Assembly (NCBI GenBank): GCA_021186555.1
Contig: JAJKFL010000013.1
Coordinates: 34,252,743 to 34,316,742 of the forward strand
Source: Reticulitermes speratus
Lineage: Eukaryota; Arthropoda; Insecta; Blattodea; Rhinotermitidae
DNA: 64,000 bases
Direction: 5' to 3'
The position numbers and the translations under genes are program-made. Within the stretch, counting starts at the first letter, position 1; every line of letters starts with the position of its first letter. Of the stretch, positions 21,638 through 32,030 are shown piece by piece. The notes below the pieces were generated by a model that had not been told where the DNA came from, searched no databases, and was given only the letters and a program-made list of their open reading frames with translations.

Positions 21638-22141
21638 TATGTGTAACTGGAGGCTGCTTAGGGCGAGGCGGAAACCGAATTCTTGTATGTAAGTCAGATA
21701 AATTTCATGCATTAAGAGATTAAATGAATTTCTCTTACGGCAAACTTTTTATAAACAAAATAAACGGATCGTGTCTCGTGCACTCCAATATTACATATTA
21801 TTTATATGCCGAAGGAAGTAGTCCCACAACAGATGGTGAAACTCGTTGTTTGTTCTGTGCCCGAGAACAGATTCCCCGAAAGTTAAACCGAAATGTAACA
21901 CGGACCTTCCAGCCAAAGTGAATAAGAAAAGAATTTGCTTCCTCAGCAAGAGCTGAAGTTCTTTCAAATTGGCCCAATTTATTGTAACATAAACTGAATG
22001 TCATTGATACAGTCACGTCTGGTTGAACGTTGATCCTAGCTTTGCAAGAGTTTCCACTGTCATAACTGCGCAACATTAGGACTCTGTTAAAGTTCAACAT
22101 TATTAATATTCCAGTCGGAGCCATCTTCATCCACCCCCATT

Positions 22142-22190
22142 TCTTTTTTTTTTTATTTTTTGTTTGTTTGTTTCTTTCTTTCTTTCATTG
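22142..22190 (+). repeat. T-rich simple sequence
   Basis: Poly-T followed by TTTG and TTTC repeats. Confidence 0.85.
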
Positions 22191-22394
22191 GATCTCGTGC
22201 AGGAAGTTTGCGTATCAGATTCTGTATAGGCCTGCGTTCCTACCACCGTCATTCGAGACATATACCCAGCCCATCCTAATCTCATTGACTTCAGCCAAAG
22301 AAGGCAGTACGGACTTCCTCGTTGTGTAAAATACGTACACGTCGTGAATCACTCAAACCGTGTCAGATTCCGGTGAATTAATTAATTAATTAGA

Positions 22395-22655
22395 CTAGAA
22401 TGGGTTGGTCATGTGGTAAGAATGTCTGATGACAGAACCGTAAAGAAAGTATTTTTGGGGAAACCAGGTGGAAGAAGAAGAGCAGGAAGACCAAAATTAA
22501 GTTGATCAGACTGTTGAGAATGATCTGAAATTGATGGGCGTCAAAAGATGGAGGAAGAAAGCAGAAGACAGATCCGTATGGGCTATCATTCTGAAGGAGG
22601 CACTGGTTAAACTATAAGGACCGTATGCCAAGGAAGAAGAGGAGAAGAAGATTTA
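22395..22655 (+). pseudogene. LINE ORF2 C-terminal remnant (second type)
   Basis: It reads LEWVGHVVRMSDDRTVKKVF then LGKPGGRRRAGRPKLS before a stop, then KRWRKKAEDRSVWAIILKEA after a frameshift. This is the usual end of a LINE ORF2 tail (WVGHVxRM...GKPxGRRxxGRPxxRW), and it differs from the 9525 and 20118 families. It ends in a GAAGAAG-rich tail. Confidence 0.75.
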
Positions 22656-22739
22656 TTTATTTGCGGTTTCTGTTACAACGCTGATAGTGTTTCAGATTAT
22701 GGAGTTGTAGCGGCATATGTTAGGATGACTGGTAAATGA

Positions 22740-22922
22740 TGAATTGAAAAGGATTTTAAAGGAAGCCACTGTGGTCTAATCGAGGCACCTTTTAGGCATT
22801 TTCCTAGAAGCACTCAGGAAAATGAAGTCCCTCAACTATAATAGCTGTTTTACCGGCCGAGATTTGAAATTGGCGGCTTCTTTCTAGTACACCACTACAG
22901 GGTTACCACTACACCAGCCATA
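22740..22922 (-). repeat. SINE-G copy (tRNA-headed)
   Basis: The minus strand starts TGGCTGGTGTAGTGGTAACC (A-box-like) and has TTTCAAATCTCGGCCGG (B-box-like). It then runs into a body ending with AAAAGGTGCCTCGATTAG. A second copy is at 45925-46070 (shared GGCCGAGATTTGAA and ATCGAGGTGC). Confidence 0.55.
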
Positions 22923-22924
22923 TA

Positions 22925-23735
22925 TCCACATGTTCTTTCTGTATGCATATACTTTTTTAATTATTTTGGTTTATTAGCATATCAAATATGCAGACCAAGA
23001 AAATACCATATAATCGTTATATACCAGTCGTTCCCAACACCAACTGCCAGCTACCTTGAGTTCTGGCTTACTTCTAGAGTCCAATATTTTACACAATCAG
23101 CTTCGTATCAGTAGTGAAAATTATCACACCACAAAAAACACCACCATGTATGCATACACTCGTACTATAAACTTATTTGTTTACTAATGCATTTTCATGT
23201 ATCTAGATGGACTGATACTTATATGACGATAATTTGACGCGAAAACGGAATAATTTGTTGTTGATAAGCGCTTTGAACACACAGTTTGAATATTCAGCTA
23301 AATATTACTGGAATCTTATGACGGAATATTAATGTTTTTAATTTGAGTGAAAAATGGAACTGTACTGACAAGAAAGATACAGTTATATAGCCTAATGTTC
23401 CTGGAATTATGGGCCGGAGTACAATTGTTTTTAATTCCGTGGAACTTGAATGGGAGCGACCAGCTGGGATGACGTAGCACAGTGCTGATTATTGTGGCAA
23501 CAAAACAGCAGACACAGACCGTATTTATTTTATTGATCTCCGGCTTCTGCTGTGTCTTGATACCCTATTACACTCTTCTAATGACTACCACCCTTACATT
23601 AGGGGTAGGTACAGCCGTTTCCGATAGATGTTGAACATTTTTCACAAATTAAGGTCTTATTTTCATTCGGAGGACCTGTAGGATCATTACGGTGAAATCA
23701 AAGCACGCCATAACCGCATTATATTCTTCTGACTC
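22925..23735. other. Intronic DNA, nothing recognised
   Basis: No repeat or coding signal is identified. Confidence 0.45.
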
Positions 23736-23739
23736 CCCA

Positions 23740-23995
23740 GCTGGGGTGGCTCAGTCGATATAGTGGCTAGGCTACGGGTTGGAAGATCTAGAAATCGTGT
23801 TCGATTTCCGGCAGAGGCAGATTTTTCTTTCTACACGTTCACACCGGCTCCGGGTCTAAGCAGCATCTTATTAAGTGGGTACTGGCAGTAAAGTGGCCGG
23901 GTCAGCTAGTGCCAAGGTTAAAAATGAATGGAGGTTTTCCTCCACCCCATGTACCTTTATTGCATGCACAATGATAATTTTAACTTTACCTTTTT
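23740..23995 (+). repeat. SINE-A copy, diverged
   Basis: The head is GGGGTGGCTCAGTCGATATA, the B box is GTTCGATTTCC, and the body has CACACCGGCTCCGGGTC and GTAAAGTGGCCGGGTCA. The tail is TTTTAACTTTACCTT. About 40 bp around the CTCTTTCCCGGG block are missing. Confidence 0.75.
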
Positions 23996-24009
23996 CTCCC
24001 ACGCTATGT

Positions 24010-24165
24010 AGTCTGGTTAGATATGCAGCGACGTTTCAAAGAACTGTCACCAGTTCCTCCGAAACGTCGTTGCGTATCTGCAAGACTATAGTTTGTCAAA
24101 TACCAGAAAACAGTAATCGTCCTCGTCACCGCGGTGAGAACCTCAGACAGTTTCCTCAACTAATT
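24010..24165 (+). repeat. MEAA repeat copy
   Basis: AGTTCCTCCGAAACGTCGTT then GCGTATCTGCAAGACTATAG, and CCGCGGTGAGAACCTCAGAC further on. This is the full core plus the RRENLKS-type end block. A reversed core fragment (GCAGCGACGTTTCAAAGAAC) lies just upstream at 24025. Confidence 0.65.
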
Positions 24166-24169
24166 ACCC

Positions 24170-25390
24170 GCGTTATAAAATACTTCAACATTCGGGTGCA
24201 GTTTATATGTAAAACATGCCTCAAAATCTAATTACTCTTATCGAACATGGGCTCCTTCCTAAGCCCCTTTACTCCCGTCCACTCCTTTCAGTCCTTTTCT
24301 CGAATCATGTTCATAATATCCTTCTATCTTAAGTGTTTTAGTCTTCCACATGGCTTAATTCCATTATATTTTACATTTGAAAATAAACTTACGTGTCTTC
24401 TTTGTTCTGGCCGTAGGATGAACAACTGCTGTGACACACGCTACAAACCAACGAACTACATAACTATACCAAAGTGTTGGAAAATCAGTGGTGTCAAAGT
24501 GAATTAAAGTGACTGTTTTTAGTGTTTAATGTCTAAATTTTTGAATATTGTATCTTGCCTGAGTGCTTCACAATCAGTTTTGGAAATAGTGAAGATCATT
24601 TGATCTGACGTTGTAATTTATATATTGTACAACTAGCTTGTTCTTACCATCTTATAAGTTGGGTCTACACTTCAAGGATGAGAGAATTAATGGTGGATTT
24701 ATATCCGAACGGTTAACACAGAAACGGCCGAACGTGTTCGAAAAATATTTGTGCTGATATGTGACTCTTGTTTGCTTTATTTGTAAGTAGAAAGCTGGAT
24801 TTTTGTTTTGAGACTGACATAAAAGCCGTTGACATTTCAATGCTGGATTGTTAAAAACAGCCTTCTTCAGATATACCGAACACCGCTAGCATGAAAAGTT
24901 CTGGGAAGACAGCTCTATATTTGTAGCAGGATTCTAAACACGGTAGACTAAAAATATACTCAAAGCGTCTGTTTTCTAGGGAAAGCTTTATCACAAAGTT
25001 GGACACTGTATTACCAACACAAGCATACCTTTTACAGATACCGTATTCTGCCCCTATTCATGACTTCCTGCTAACATACACTACTACGAAGGAGTAAGCC
25101 TTAGCGTTTTGTGTTCTGAAACAAGAACCAGATTTTATTCAATGTAACTGCATATACAGTTGATTCACCTGCTGTAGGAAATATACAAACATGTAATATG
25201 AGGGATTTATGGAACACTGTATAATTAATGCTTAGAGACCTAACTATAAAAACGTTGCTTTTACTCTCCAGTACGCTGCACAGTAATGGGCCACTGCACA
25301 ACGTGATGCAGTAGTTTATTGGAAATAATCAGTTGTTGAAATAATATTTTGTGTTGTTGCGGTATTCATTTGTGTCTCTATTTTATTTGT
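24170..25390. other. Intronic DNA before exon 2, nothing recognised
   Basis: No clear repeat. The last 40 bp are the pyrimidine-rich acceptor region of Dok-7 exon 2. Confidence 0.45.
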
Positions 25391-25392
25391 AG

Positions 25393-25438
25393 TGGAAATC
25401 GAGGTGGTGCGTCATGAGGAAACTCTCACCAGTAGCAG
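25393..25438 (+). CDS. Dok7: Dok-7, coding exon 2 (PH domain start)
   Basis: The 46-nt exon reads WKSRWCVMRKLSPVA plus the first base of a split codon (phase 1). In human DOK7, exon 1 ends ...RDGKK and exon 2, as I remember it, encodes WKTRWLVLRKPSPVA and ends at coding position 100, so 54 + 46 nt fits exactly. The residues form strands 1-2 of the PH domain, with the basic KWKxRW pattern that contributes to phosphoinositide binding. The acceptor is TTTTATTTGTAG and the donor is CAG followed by GTATGT; both are strong. The next exon should begin with A-Y-T-G-Y to complete Asp-Cys. I found no matching exon in the remaining 38.5 kb. It is too small to be found by open-frame scanning and was recognised from its peptide and splice sites. 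Confidence 0.93.
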
Positions 25439-25444
25439 GTATGT

Positions 25445-25970
25445 GTTTTTAAAACACACAGTAATGGCTGGTGGAATGGAACGCCCTATGGGGGCAGGAG
25501 ATGTTCTTCTAGACATGAGCAGAGTGCAATGGAATGTTCGGTTGAGGTGGCGGCAACTCTAAGTGTTACATTTATAAATATATCTTCTCTCTAGATGGCG
25601 CAGTTTGCAAGATATCAGAGAATCGTTCAGACTCGTGAGAAATCCAGTGTCTGTTTTTCTTTTGCTGTTTGCTGTTACTGAATGAAACAGTCTCTATAAA
25701 ACATAATATAGCCAATGCGGCATGTAGGCCTTCAAGGAAGTTGAAGATTATGTATCTCGTTTATTTTCTTCAGGCTTTCTTTATTGCTTTATGTTCTTTA
25801 CTTCCTTTTGCTCTTTCCTTTTCCTTGTACATATTTTTATTTGTTGTCTCCGGCAGATAGACGCCTTGCGATTGGTCATCCCTCTGCATGGAGACTAAAG
25901 GTAATGAAAAAGTAAACTTCTTCAGTCCACCAAAGGAATATATTCTTTATGTATATTTATTTGCTTAACG
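25445..25970. other. Start of intron 2, nothing recognised
   Basis: A small palindrome (TGTGTTTTTAAAACACACA, 25443-25461) follows the splice donor. Nothing else is recognised. Confidence 0.4.
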
Positions 25971-25974
25971 ACAA

Positions 25975-26215
25975 GCCTGAATAGCACGGTCGGTAATGTC
26001 ACTAGGCTACTAGTTGGGCGACCGAGGAATCCGCTTAAGATTTCGTGCAGAATCACGGGAAGTTTGTCTTCGCCAGAGCGGCCAGACCGACTCTGGGTCC
26101 CACATATTCTCCTTTCCAATGTGTACTGGGGGTGAAGCTAACCACTTCACATCCATCTGGTCCGGAGGTTAAGAACGGATGGAGCTGTACGTCCAATTAC
26201 GAAGCGTGCTACTTG
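25975..26215 (+). repeat. SINE-A copy, diverged
   Basis: Head CTGAATAGCACGGTCGGTAA; body GGCCAGACCGACTCTGGGTC and CATCTGGTCCGGAGGTTAAG then GGAGCTGTACGTCC. About 40 bp of the central body are missing. Confidence 0.7.
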
Positions 26216-26457
26216 TATGTAAGGTCATTAAGTGGGCTTATCCGTGTATCCCACAAACCGCTTCACACAGTTTGCTGAAATCCCATATAGGCGACCGGTT
26301 AAATTCAAGAGATCCCGATTTTCAGCCATAGGTTTTTGATCGTTAACAGAATCTACTATAAAGTCACAAATTGAATCTTTTTATGAGTGGATACAGTTTT
26401 ACATTCTTCATGCAACAACCAAAGCCGTAGGCCTGCATACGTTACTGTTTATTTCTA

Positions 26458-28042
26458 CAGGGTGTATCTAAAATGCTTGGAAAAACTTCGGGAGTGAAGT
26501 CCCCACACGACAGCAAGGGAAGAATTTATATCAATATATGTCGGTAAACACTTTAGCTGTCGAGGTACAGCCCAACAACGTGTTGAACCATTCAACTGAT
26601 GTTATCAACATGAACATTTAAGACTCGATGTAAGACAACTCCGCAAGCCAACATTAGTCAGGTGACCTTTAAGCACATTCCTACGTAACGCTGTTGATTT
26701 CAAAGTCTGTAGTGAGTGGTGTCTGTAGTGCTTAGCGATGCAGCGTGCTGTGTACGTTTGACGAGCAACTGCATAACCACGACAGCTTATCCGTTTCGCG
26801 AACAGGCAGATATGAATTTTACGTATGGTCGCGATGCCTCACGGCTCTGCCAGGAAACTTTCCCAAACCGAAACCAACCAAATCATGAAAGCTTTGCTGC
26901 AGTGTATCGTCGGCTTGCAGAAACTGAAACGTTAGCACCAGTTACTGTGGCTCGAGGCAGACCGAGAGTCGCTCGTACACCTGATCTGGAGGAGCATATT
27001 GTAGAACGTGTTGCTGGGGACCCAGGTGGCACGAGACAATTGGCGGCAGTGTTCCCTGTTGGTCATATGGCCGTTTGGAGGGTGCTCCATGAACAGCTGC
27101 TCTACGCGTACCATTCACAACGTGTGCAGGGTCTAACGCCTGCTGATTACCCACCACAGGAGAATTGCTAATCCATTGTTTGTCTCATCAGTGCTCTTCA
27201 CAGATGAGGCAACTTTTGGTAGATATGGCATTACAAATGTCCACAAACAAAATTAGTAGGCAGAGGATAATCCACGTGGTACAATCTGTGCTAGACACCA
27301 GCACCAGTTCAGGATTAATGTGTGGGCTAGTACTGTGGGTGACGGTCTGGTAGGTCCGCATGTTTTTCAACAGTGTCAAACGGACAATGTCTATAGCGAT
27401 TTCTGCTTAAATGGTCTTCCACGACTGCTAAAAAATGTGCCTTTGGCAGTAGGAGCGTGGTTTATGCACGACGGGGCTGCTGCATTTTTAGCTCACTTGT
27501 GCGGGATACACTCAAAAATTAATACCTATCATGACAATTGCATAGGCAGAGCAGGACCACTTTCATGGCCCCCACGTTCGTCCGACCTCAGTCCTTTAGA
27601 TTTTTGGCTGGGGGGACACTTAAAAACCCATGTCTGTTAGCTTCAATTGAAAATTGACACTTCACAAACGCATTTTTTATGCTTGTCAAACGATTCGCAA
27701 CCGCCCCGGGACGGACCTTTGAAAGGGTCCGACAGTCCATGATCAGACGTGTGCATGCGTGCACTGATGCATTTGGAGGACGTTTTGATCATTTGTTGTG
27801 AATTGTGACTTGATAAACAGTAAGGACTCAACAGTTATTAATTTGGGAACGTGTATTGCAAATGTATTATGTCAGTAGTAAGTAAAATATTACATAGTTA
27901 AGGTGTATTTTGTTGAAAGTGATCTTTCAGTTAAACTCAAAAACCACTCATTTCCGGACGTATGCTTGTAATAACCTTTGTTTTTGTTTTGAAGTGAAGA
28001 ACACACTCTTGACGTTTTTCCAAGCATTTCAGAGACACTGTG
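26458..28042 (+). mobile_element. Tc1/mariner-superfamily transposon, complete ends, broken transposase
   Basis: About 1.59 kb. The terminal inverted repeats of about 30 nt (26458-26487 against 28013-28042) match at roughly 25 of 30 positions (CAGGGTGTATCTAAAATGCT against the complement of the right end). A TA lies just outside on the left; on the right a TA is 2 nt out. The decayed transposase runs from about 26716 to 27801 in several frames. An N-terminal helix-turn-helix (EQADMNFTYG...ETFPNRNQPN) of the DUF4817-type seen in insect elements is followed by a second one (WRVLHEQLLYAYHSQRVQG). Then come FTDEATFGRYGI with the first catalytic Asp (27203), FMHDGAAAF with the second (27470) and DLSPLDFW with the third (27599). 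The C-terminus FERVRQSMIRRVHAC ends at the TGA at 27799-27801. At least three frameshifts and a stop near 27255 inactivate it. Forty-two residues separate the second and third Asp, longer than the 34 of classic mariner. Confidence 0.9.
26716..27801 (+). pseudogene. Tc1/mariner-like transposase pseudogene
   Basis: This is the broken coding part of the element at 26458-28042. The best open segments are 26716-27171 (DNA-binding half) and 27320-27640 (catalytic half). The join between them (27160-27330) needs two frame changes. It continues after 27640 in yet another frame to the stop. The DDD residues themselves are all still readable. The start is uncertain because the first 25 residues of the open segment do not resemble the family. 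Confidence 0.85.
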
Positions 28043-28049
28043 TGTAAAC

Positions 28050-28865
28050 ATATTATAAAACTTACGTAATCTACAAAGAATGTCATTGGGAATTTTGTGT
28101 TTTGCATTATGTGTCTTATTTTACAGCCCCCTGACGGTGGTAGTGTCTTACTCTCGCAGAATATTTTAAAACAATAGTTACCAGACGCTGATGTTGGAGA
28201 AGCAGCTGCGGAGTGTACTTGCAGTCAATCACAGAAAGGACCCGTTAATCATGGCCTAAATATAAACTGTTTGGTGTGCTTCAGGGCTACATTTAATTTA
28301 TAGACAGGTATTTCCGGTCACAGTTACGATATGCCGGAAGTTTTGTCTCTGTGCCCATCTTACTTTACGAGAAGTGCCGTTGCTTCATACCGCAGTTAAC
28401 AGTAAAAAGGCACGCTTATTACAAGGAAATTGGCTCTCCTGACTGAGGTGCCACGTTGTTTCCAGTAGACTATCCAGTAAATTGGAGGGATTTTCATGAT
28501 ATTTTTAGTTTCTCCAGCTGCTGATATAGTACACAAACTTTGCGACTACCTTTCCCAGTCAAAATTAGGCGCTGTAGGCCTATGTTCTGACTTACAACTT
28601 CCTTGAATAAAGTATAATTTTTTCCCCATGTTCCTCCTCTCCGCCTCTGTATCCTACTATTTTTTTCTGTTTTCTTTCTTTTTATCCCGTCCTTTCCTCT
28701 GTTATTCCCCTCCTATTTTGGTTTCTTTTTCTCTTCGCAATTTCGTGTTTATTTTTGTATTTGCTGTAAGCAAATGTTACATTTTTGTGTTAACTCTTTG
28801 TAGCATGAAATGTATCTGAATAATACATAAAAATTCAGTTTCTACTTCTCACAAGACAGTGCGGC
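28050..28865. other. Intronic DNA, pyrimidine-rich block
   Basis: 28620-28760 is a C/T-rich run giving an artificial hydrophobic open frame. Nothing else is recognised. Confidence 0.45.
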
Positions 28866-28869
28866 TCCT

Positions 28870-29015
28870 TTAGAAGGAGCCACCGGGTAAGAGGAAATGG
28901 TCGCTGTGTAGTGTGAGAATCAAAGGAAGCGTATATGAGTAAATAGCTGTGTGTGTAAAATAGTCTTTTAATGTTACACTTGGTGGTACATATAACCACT
29001 GTGTTTTAAAGGGGT
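28870..29015 (+). repeat. D-repeat copy, hairpin end
   Basis: GTGTGAGAATC, then AGCTGTGTGTGTAAAATAGT, and the terminal hairpin GGTGGTACATATAACCAC followed by TGTGTTTTAAAGGGGTAA. Confidence 0.65.
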
Positions 29016-29437
29016 AACTCTTTACTCTGTTTGATCTATCATATCCACCCTCCTGTTATATGCTTTCATCCGAATTTCATTCCAGTTGCTACAGTAATTA
29101 ACGGGGCAGTCAAGATGGCGCATCGTATTAATGACCATCATCATTGAATTTGGTTGCACAGAGTTATTAAATCTCCATTAATGCCCATGATAAAATTGTG
29201 TACCGTTGGGACTTTGTCATTTGCCGTGTCTACCAATTAAACAGTGTTTTGCGATGTACACAGACGTATAATACGGACTCGCCCTGCACCATATATGTGG
29301 AATATGGACACACATCCATTAGCTGCTTGATTGTAGTAATTGCCAAGGTTTGTGTGATAGACATGGGGTTCCATCTGCCGTTCATCATACGGAAGGTGTT
29401 ATCCGTTTAAAGATACCATTCCTCGTTTATGTTTATT

Positions 29438-29710
29438 TTTGTGAGATTTGACGTCTTCATGACATTGACCGTCAGTATGACTGTCTTCTGGTATGCGACG
29501 CCGTGTTATTTGGTAGTTAATTACCAACGTAGGGGGAGAAACACGCTGTCGAATCTTCAGGGCAGAAGTGTAAGCCGTTTGCGCCTATCCATAGTCCGTG
29601 TTACCGTTTAGCAGTGTCACTGAAGGTTTTCACTGCTCCAACTAACTGCCACACTCTGAAGACAGTGACAGCAGTTTCCTCCGAAACGCTGGTACCTGTC
29701 TAACAGTTTA
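29438..29710 (+). repeat. MEAA repeat copy with upstream VFW block
   Basis: The open frame reads VRFDVFMTLTVSMTVFWYAT then PCYLVVNYQ. This fits the ancestral form FDVFTAVTMKxxVFWDVTPC that I remember from many termite and cockroach predictions. Downstream, GCAGTTTCCTCCGAAACGCT (29668) is the MEAA core. It is the longest copy in the window and shows both blocks belong to one repeat. Confidence 0.65.
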
Positions 29711-30224
29711 CACGGAATCGTGTGGTAGAAGATAGTAATTTTTATGCGAATATTTCTTGGAAGAGAGTTTTTGAATAAGTTTCGAACCGTCTGCTTCCCG
29801 AATAAAAGTGATTTTACAGCTGTGTTAATCTACTGAGTGATTATTGGGATGGGAAGTGATAAGATACACGTCAAATGAAGTCGGAGTGACGTAATAATAT
29901 AGTGAAGAGTCTTGGTGTGATGTGTAATCTTTGTCTGCAAACATTTGCCAAGAAATTCTGCGCGAAGCAAGGAACATGACAAATAAATTGAATTGCGTAA
30001 TTTAAATTGGCAGCAAACTGGAATCGAAGCATAAGATTTTGGATCTGAATCACTAATTTGCTGTTGTCTAACGATACCAGTAGTCTGTATTTGAAAACAC
30101 GGGAATAGTAGGAAGCGAAAGCGACTCTGAACTAACAAAGCGACTAAACACTCAAGAATTTGCAGATGCACAGTTGTAGGTCACAATAAAAAACACGCGA
30201 AGGCAAAGTTGTCCCTCTACTTAA

Positions 30225-30450
30225 CCCTTTAAAGAACAGTGAAAACTTCATGTCACCTTGCTTTAATTCTAAAAAAACCTGCATTTAGTCATACAGTGTA
30301 TTTACGAAATTCGTAATATTGTCATAGCAAATAGTGATGAGTTACGTAAACACAATTAACCGGCTGGCCTCTGTAGGGGAGTGGCATTGTGTTCTTGTGA
30401 GGTAAGAACTGAATCTTTATATGTATATTTGAGCCGAGTTTTACGCTTCA
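30225..30450 (-). repeat. D-repeat copy
   Basis: Minus orientation: TTAACCCTTTAAAGAACAGT at the hairpin end, CTGCATTTAGTCATACAGTG, GTAAACACAATTAACCGGCT, then GAGGTAAGAACTGAATCTTT. The hairpin itself is decayed. Confidence 0.65.
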
Positions 30451-30574
30451 GAGCCTTACTTAAGCTTCAGGTCATTAAGACATGAGGGAGAATGTGAAGT
30501 GCAACTCGACGCATTCTCGTTCTCTGCCGTAGCATGGCTGTCGCCAACTTCACGCCTCGACGGTTTTACCTCCG

Positions 30575-30745
30575 GGTAAAGAGTCTCATGTACCCATTGG
30601 AAAAGAGACTAGGTGGGCCCCAGTTTCCATCTGGACGCTGAGAAGAAAAAAAATACTTGTTCCTATTGGAAATCGAACACCGATTACTCGGTCGTGCAGC
30701 CCATAGCCTAGACACAATGGCAGCTGTTCTGGCTCCCTTGAAATG
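30575..30745 (-). repeat. SINE-A copy, 5' half
   Basis: Minus orientation: a B-box-like GTTCGATTTCC preceded by a tRNA-like head, then the body with GGGGCCCACCTAG and CCAATGGGTACATGAGAC. It stops at about 30575. Confidence 0.65.
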
Positions 30746-30836
30746 GTTCTGAATCGAGCGATCATCAAGTGGGTGGTGGGAATATGGCAGAAGTTTGAAC
30801 AACGATTCCGTTGGCTTGCGCCACATGGTAAGCTTA

Positions 30837-30872
30837 CTGTTGTTGTTGTTGCTGTTGCTGTTGCTGTTGTTA
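30837..30872 (+). repeat. TTG/CTG microsatellite
   Basis: Six TTG triplets run into a GCTGTT-type repeat. Confidence 0.85.
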
Positions 30873-31014
30873 GCTTGATAGAGATTCTGTACACACTAAT
30901 TTACTTAATTTACACATCCCTACAGCTTTTATTAAAGACTTTTTTTTTTCTGAGGCGGATACACTGTGCAATTCACCCAGCCGAGATGTGTAGTTATTTT
31001 AATATTTAAAGCAT

Positions 31015-31260
31015 AGGGGCCTTTATGTGAATTACCCCTGTGAAGCACGAGTTTTATCTAAAAGAAAACACTTTCCTACCTTGAAGTAAAGACACTGCGT
31101 TTCCATTACTAAGAACAGCTACTTGATGCTGTTCGGAAACAAATCGCTGTTTAATGTGAGAATTATACGAAACACACAGATACACTGAGTGAGGAAAATA
31201 CAGACTTTGAAGCTTAACGTGTGTGGTACATGCACATACCACTGTGCCTTAGGGGGTTAA
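31015..31260 (+). repeat. D-repeat copy, nearly full length
   Basis: Best example of the family: ACACTGCGTTTCCATTACTA, ACTTGATGCTGTTCGGAAAC, AATCGCTGTTTAATGTGAGA, ACACAGATACACTGAGTGAG. The hairpin GTGTGGTACATGCACATACC then CACTGTGCC follows, and the end is TTAGGGGGTTAA. Confidence 0.75.
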
Positions 31261-31494
31261 TGAAAATGTTGTATATTATAATACTCGCTAAACGGTATAC
31301 GTACTTTGAAACTGAACGTTTACAGGTTGTCTGTCTTGTGTGGTACCGTGGCTGCTTACCAGTGTATATTGCCACCATCTTCAGGCACTTATGTTCTATA
31401 GAGGAGGCAGTATATTCGTCAAAATGATGGAAACTATGAGATCAAATGAGCAGGCACCGAATGCGTTATTGACGAAGGTTAGTAGTTATGTTCG

Positions 31495-31750
31495 GGGACA
31501 CGCAGTGGCACTGCGCTTCAAGTCGGGAGTTCGCGGGTTTGATTCCCGATGGAGTCATTGGAATTTTTCACTGACTTCCGACCGCACTATGACCCTGGGG
31601 TCTACTCAGCTTCTAACAGAAATGAGTACCAGGCGGTCGGTGCGTAGAGTTGACTACGTTGCCACCCTCATACTCCGATTGTCTGGAAATCTGGGAGTCT
31701 CAACCTCCTGGAACTCAAGGGGCCTGTCCAGGCCTGTATTAGGATAGCAT
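31495..31750 (+). repeat. SINE-B copy (tRNA-headed)
   Basis: The A-box region is near CAGTGGCACTGCGCTTCAAG and the B box is GGGTTTGATTCCCG. The body has GGAGTCATTGGAATTTTTCA, CTATGACCCTGGGGTC, AGAAATGAGTACCAGG and GTCTGGAAATCTGGGAGTCT. It is collinear with the reverse-orientation copy at 49832-50092 and has a different body from SINE-A. Confidence 0.8.
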
Positions 31751-31959
31751 TACCTCTACCTGGTGGTTATGTTCACTATGTGTCCTTATTATCTCCTTTG
31801 AGTTTGAACAGGCGGCTGGGTTGGTCCCGGAGACTTTAAAAGGAAAGTGGACTTTGCAAATCCTTTGAGCAAAACCAGTATATGAAATGTGCTCTTTGTT
31901 TGATTTTCATATAATCAAGTGTTAAGTGTTCCAGTAAGAGGTTTCGACGGCTGACATAC

Positions 31960-32030
31960 CTTGAAAATGCAGGTAGTGTATTCGCCCGAAACGTTGGTAA
32001 CCCGCTGCTGGACTACACGGTTACGTAGTA
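31960..32030 (+). repeat. MEAA repeat core fragment
   Basis: TTCGCCCGAAACGTTGGTAA followed by GGACTACACGGTTACGTAG. Confidence 0.5.

Larger units (their letters stand above)
2890..25392 (+). other. Dok-7 intron 1 (22,503 bp)
   Basis: This intron is bounded by the GT at 2890 and the TAG acceptor ending at 25392, which follows the pyrimidine-rich run TCTCTATTTTATTTGTAG. It is phase 0. It is filled with the repeats listed individually, and I recognise no other host exon in it. The length is deduced from the two exon calls and has not been confirmed by a transcript. Confidence 0.82.
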
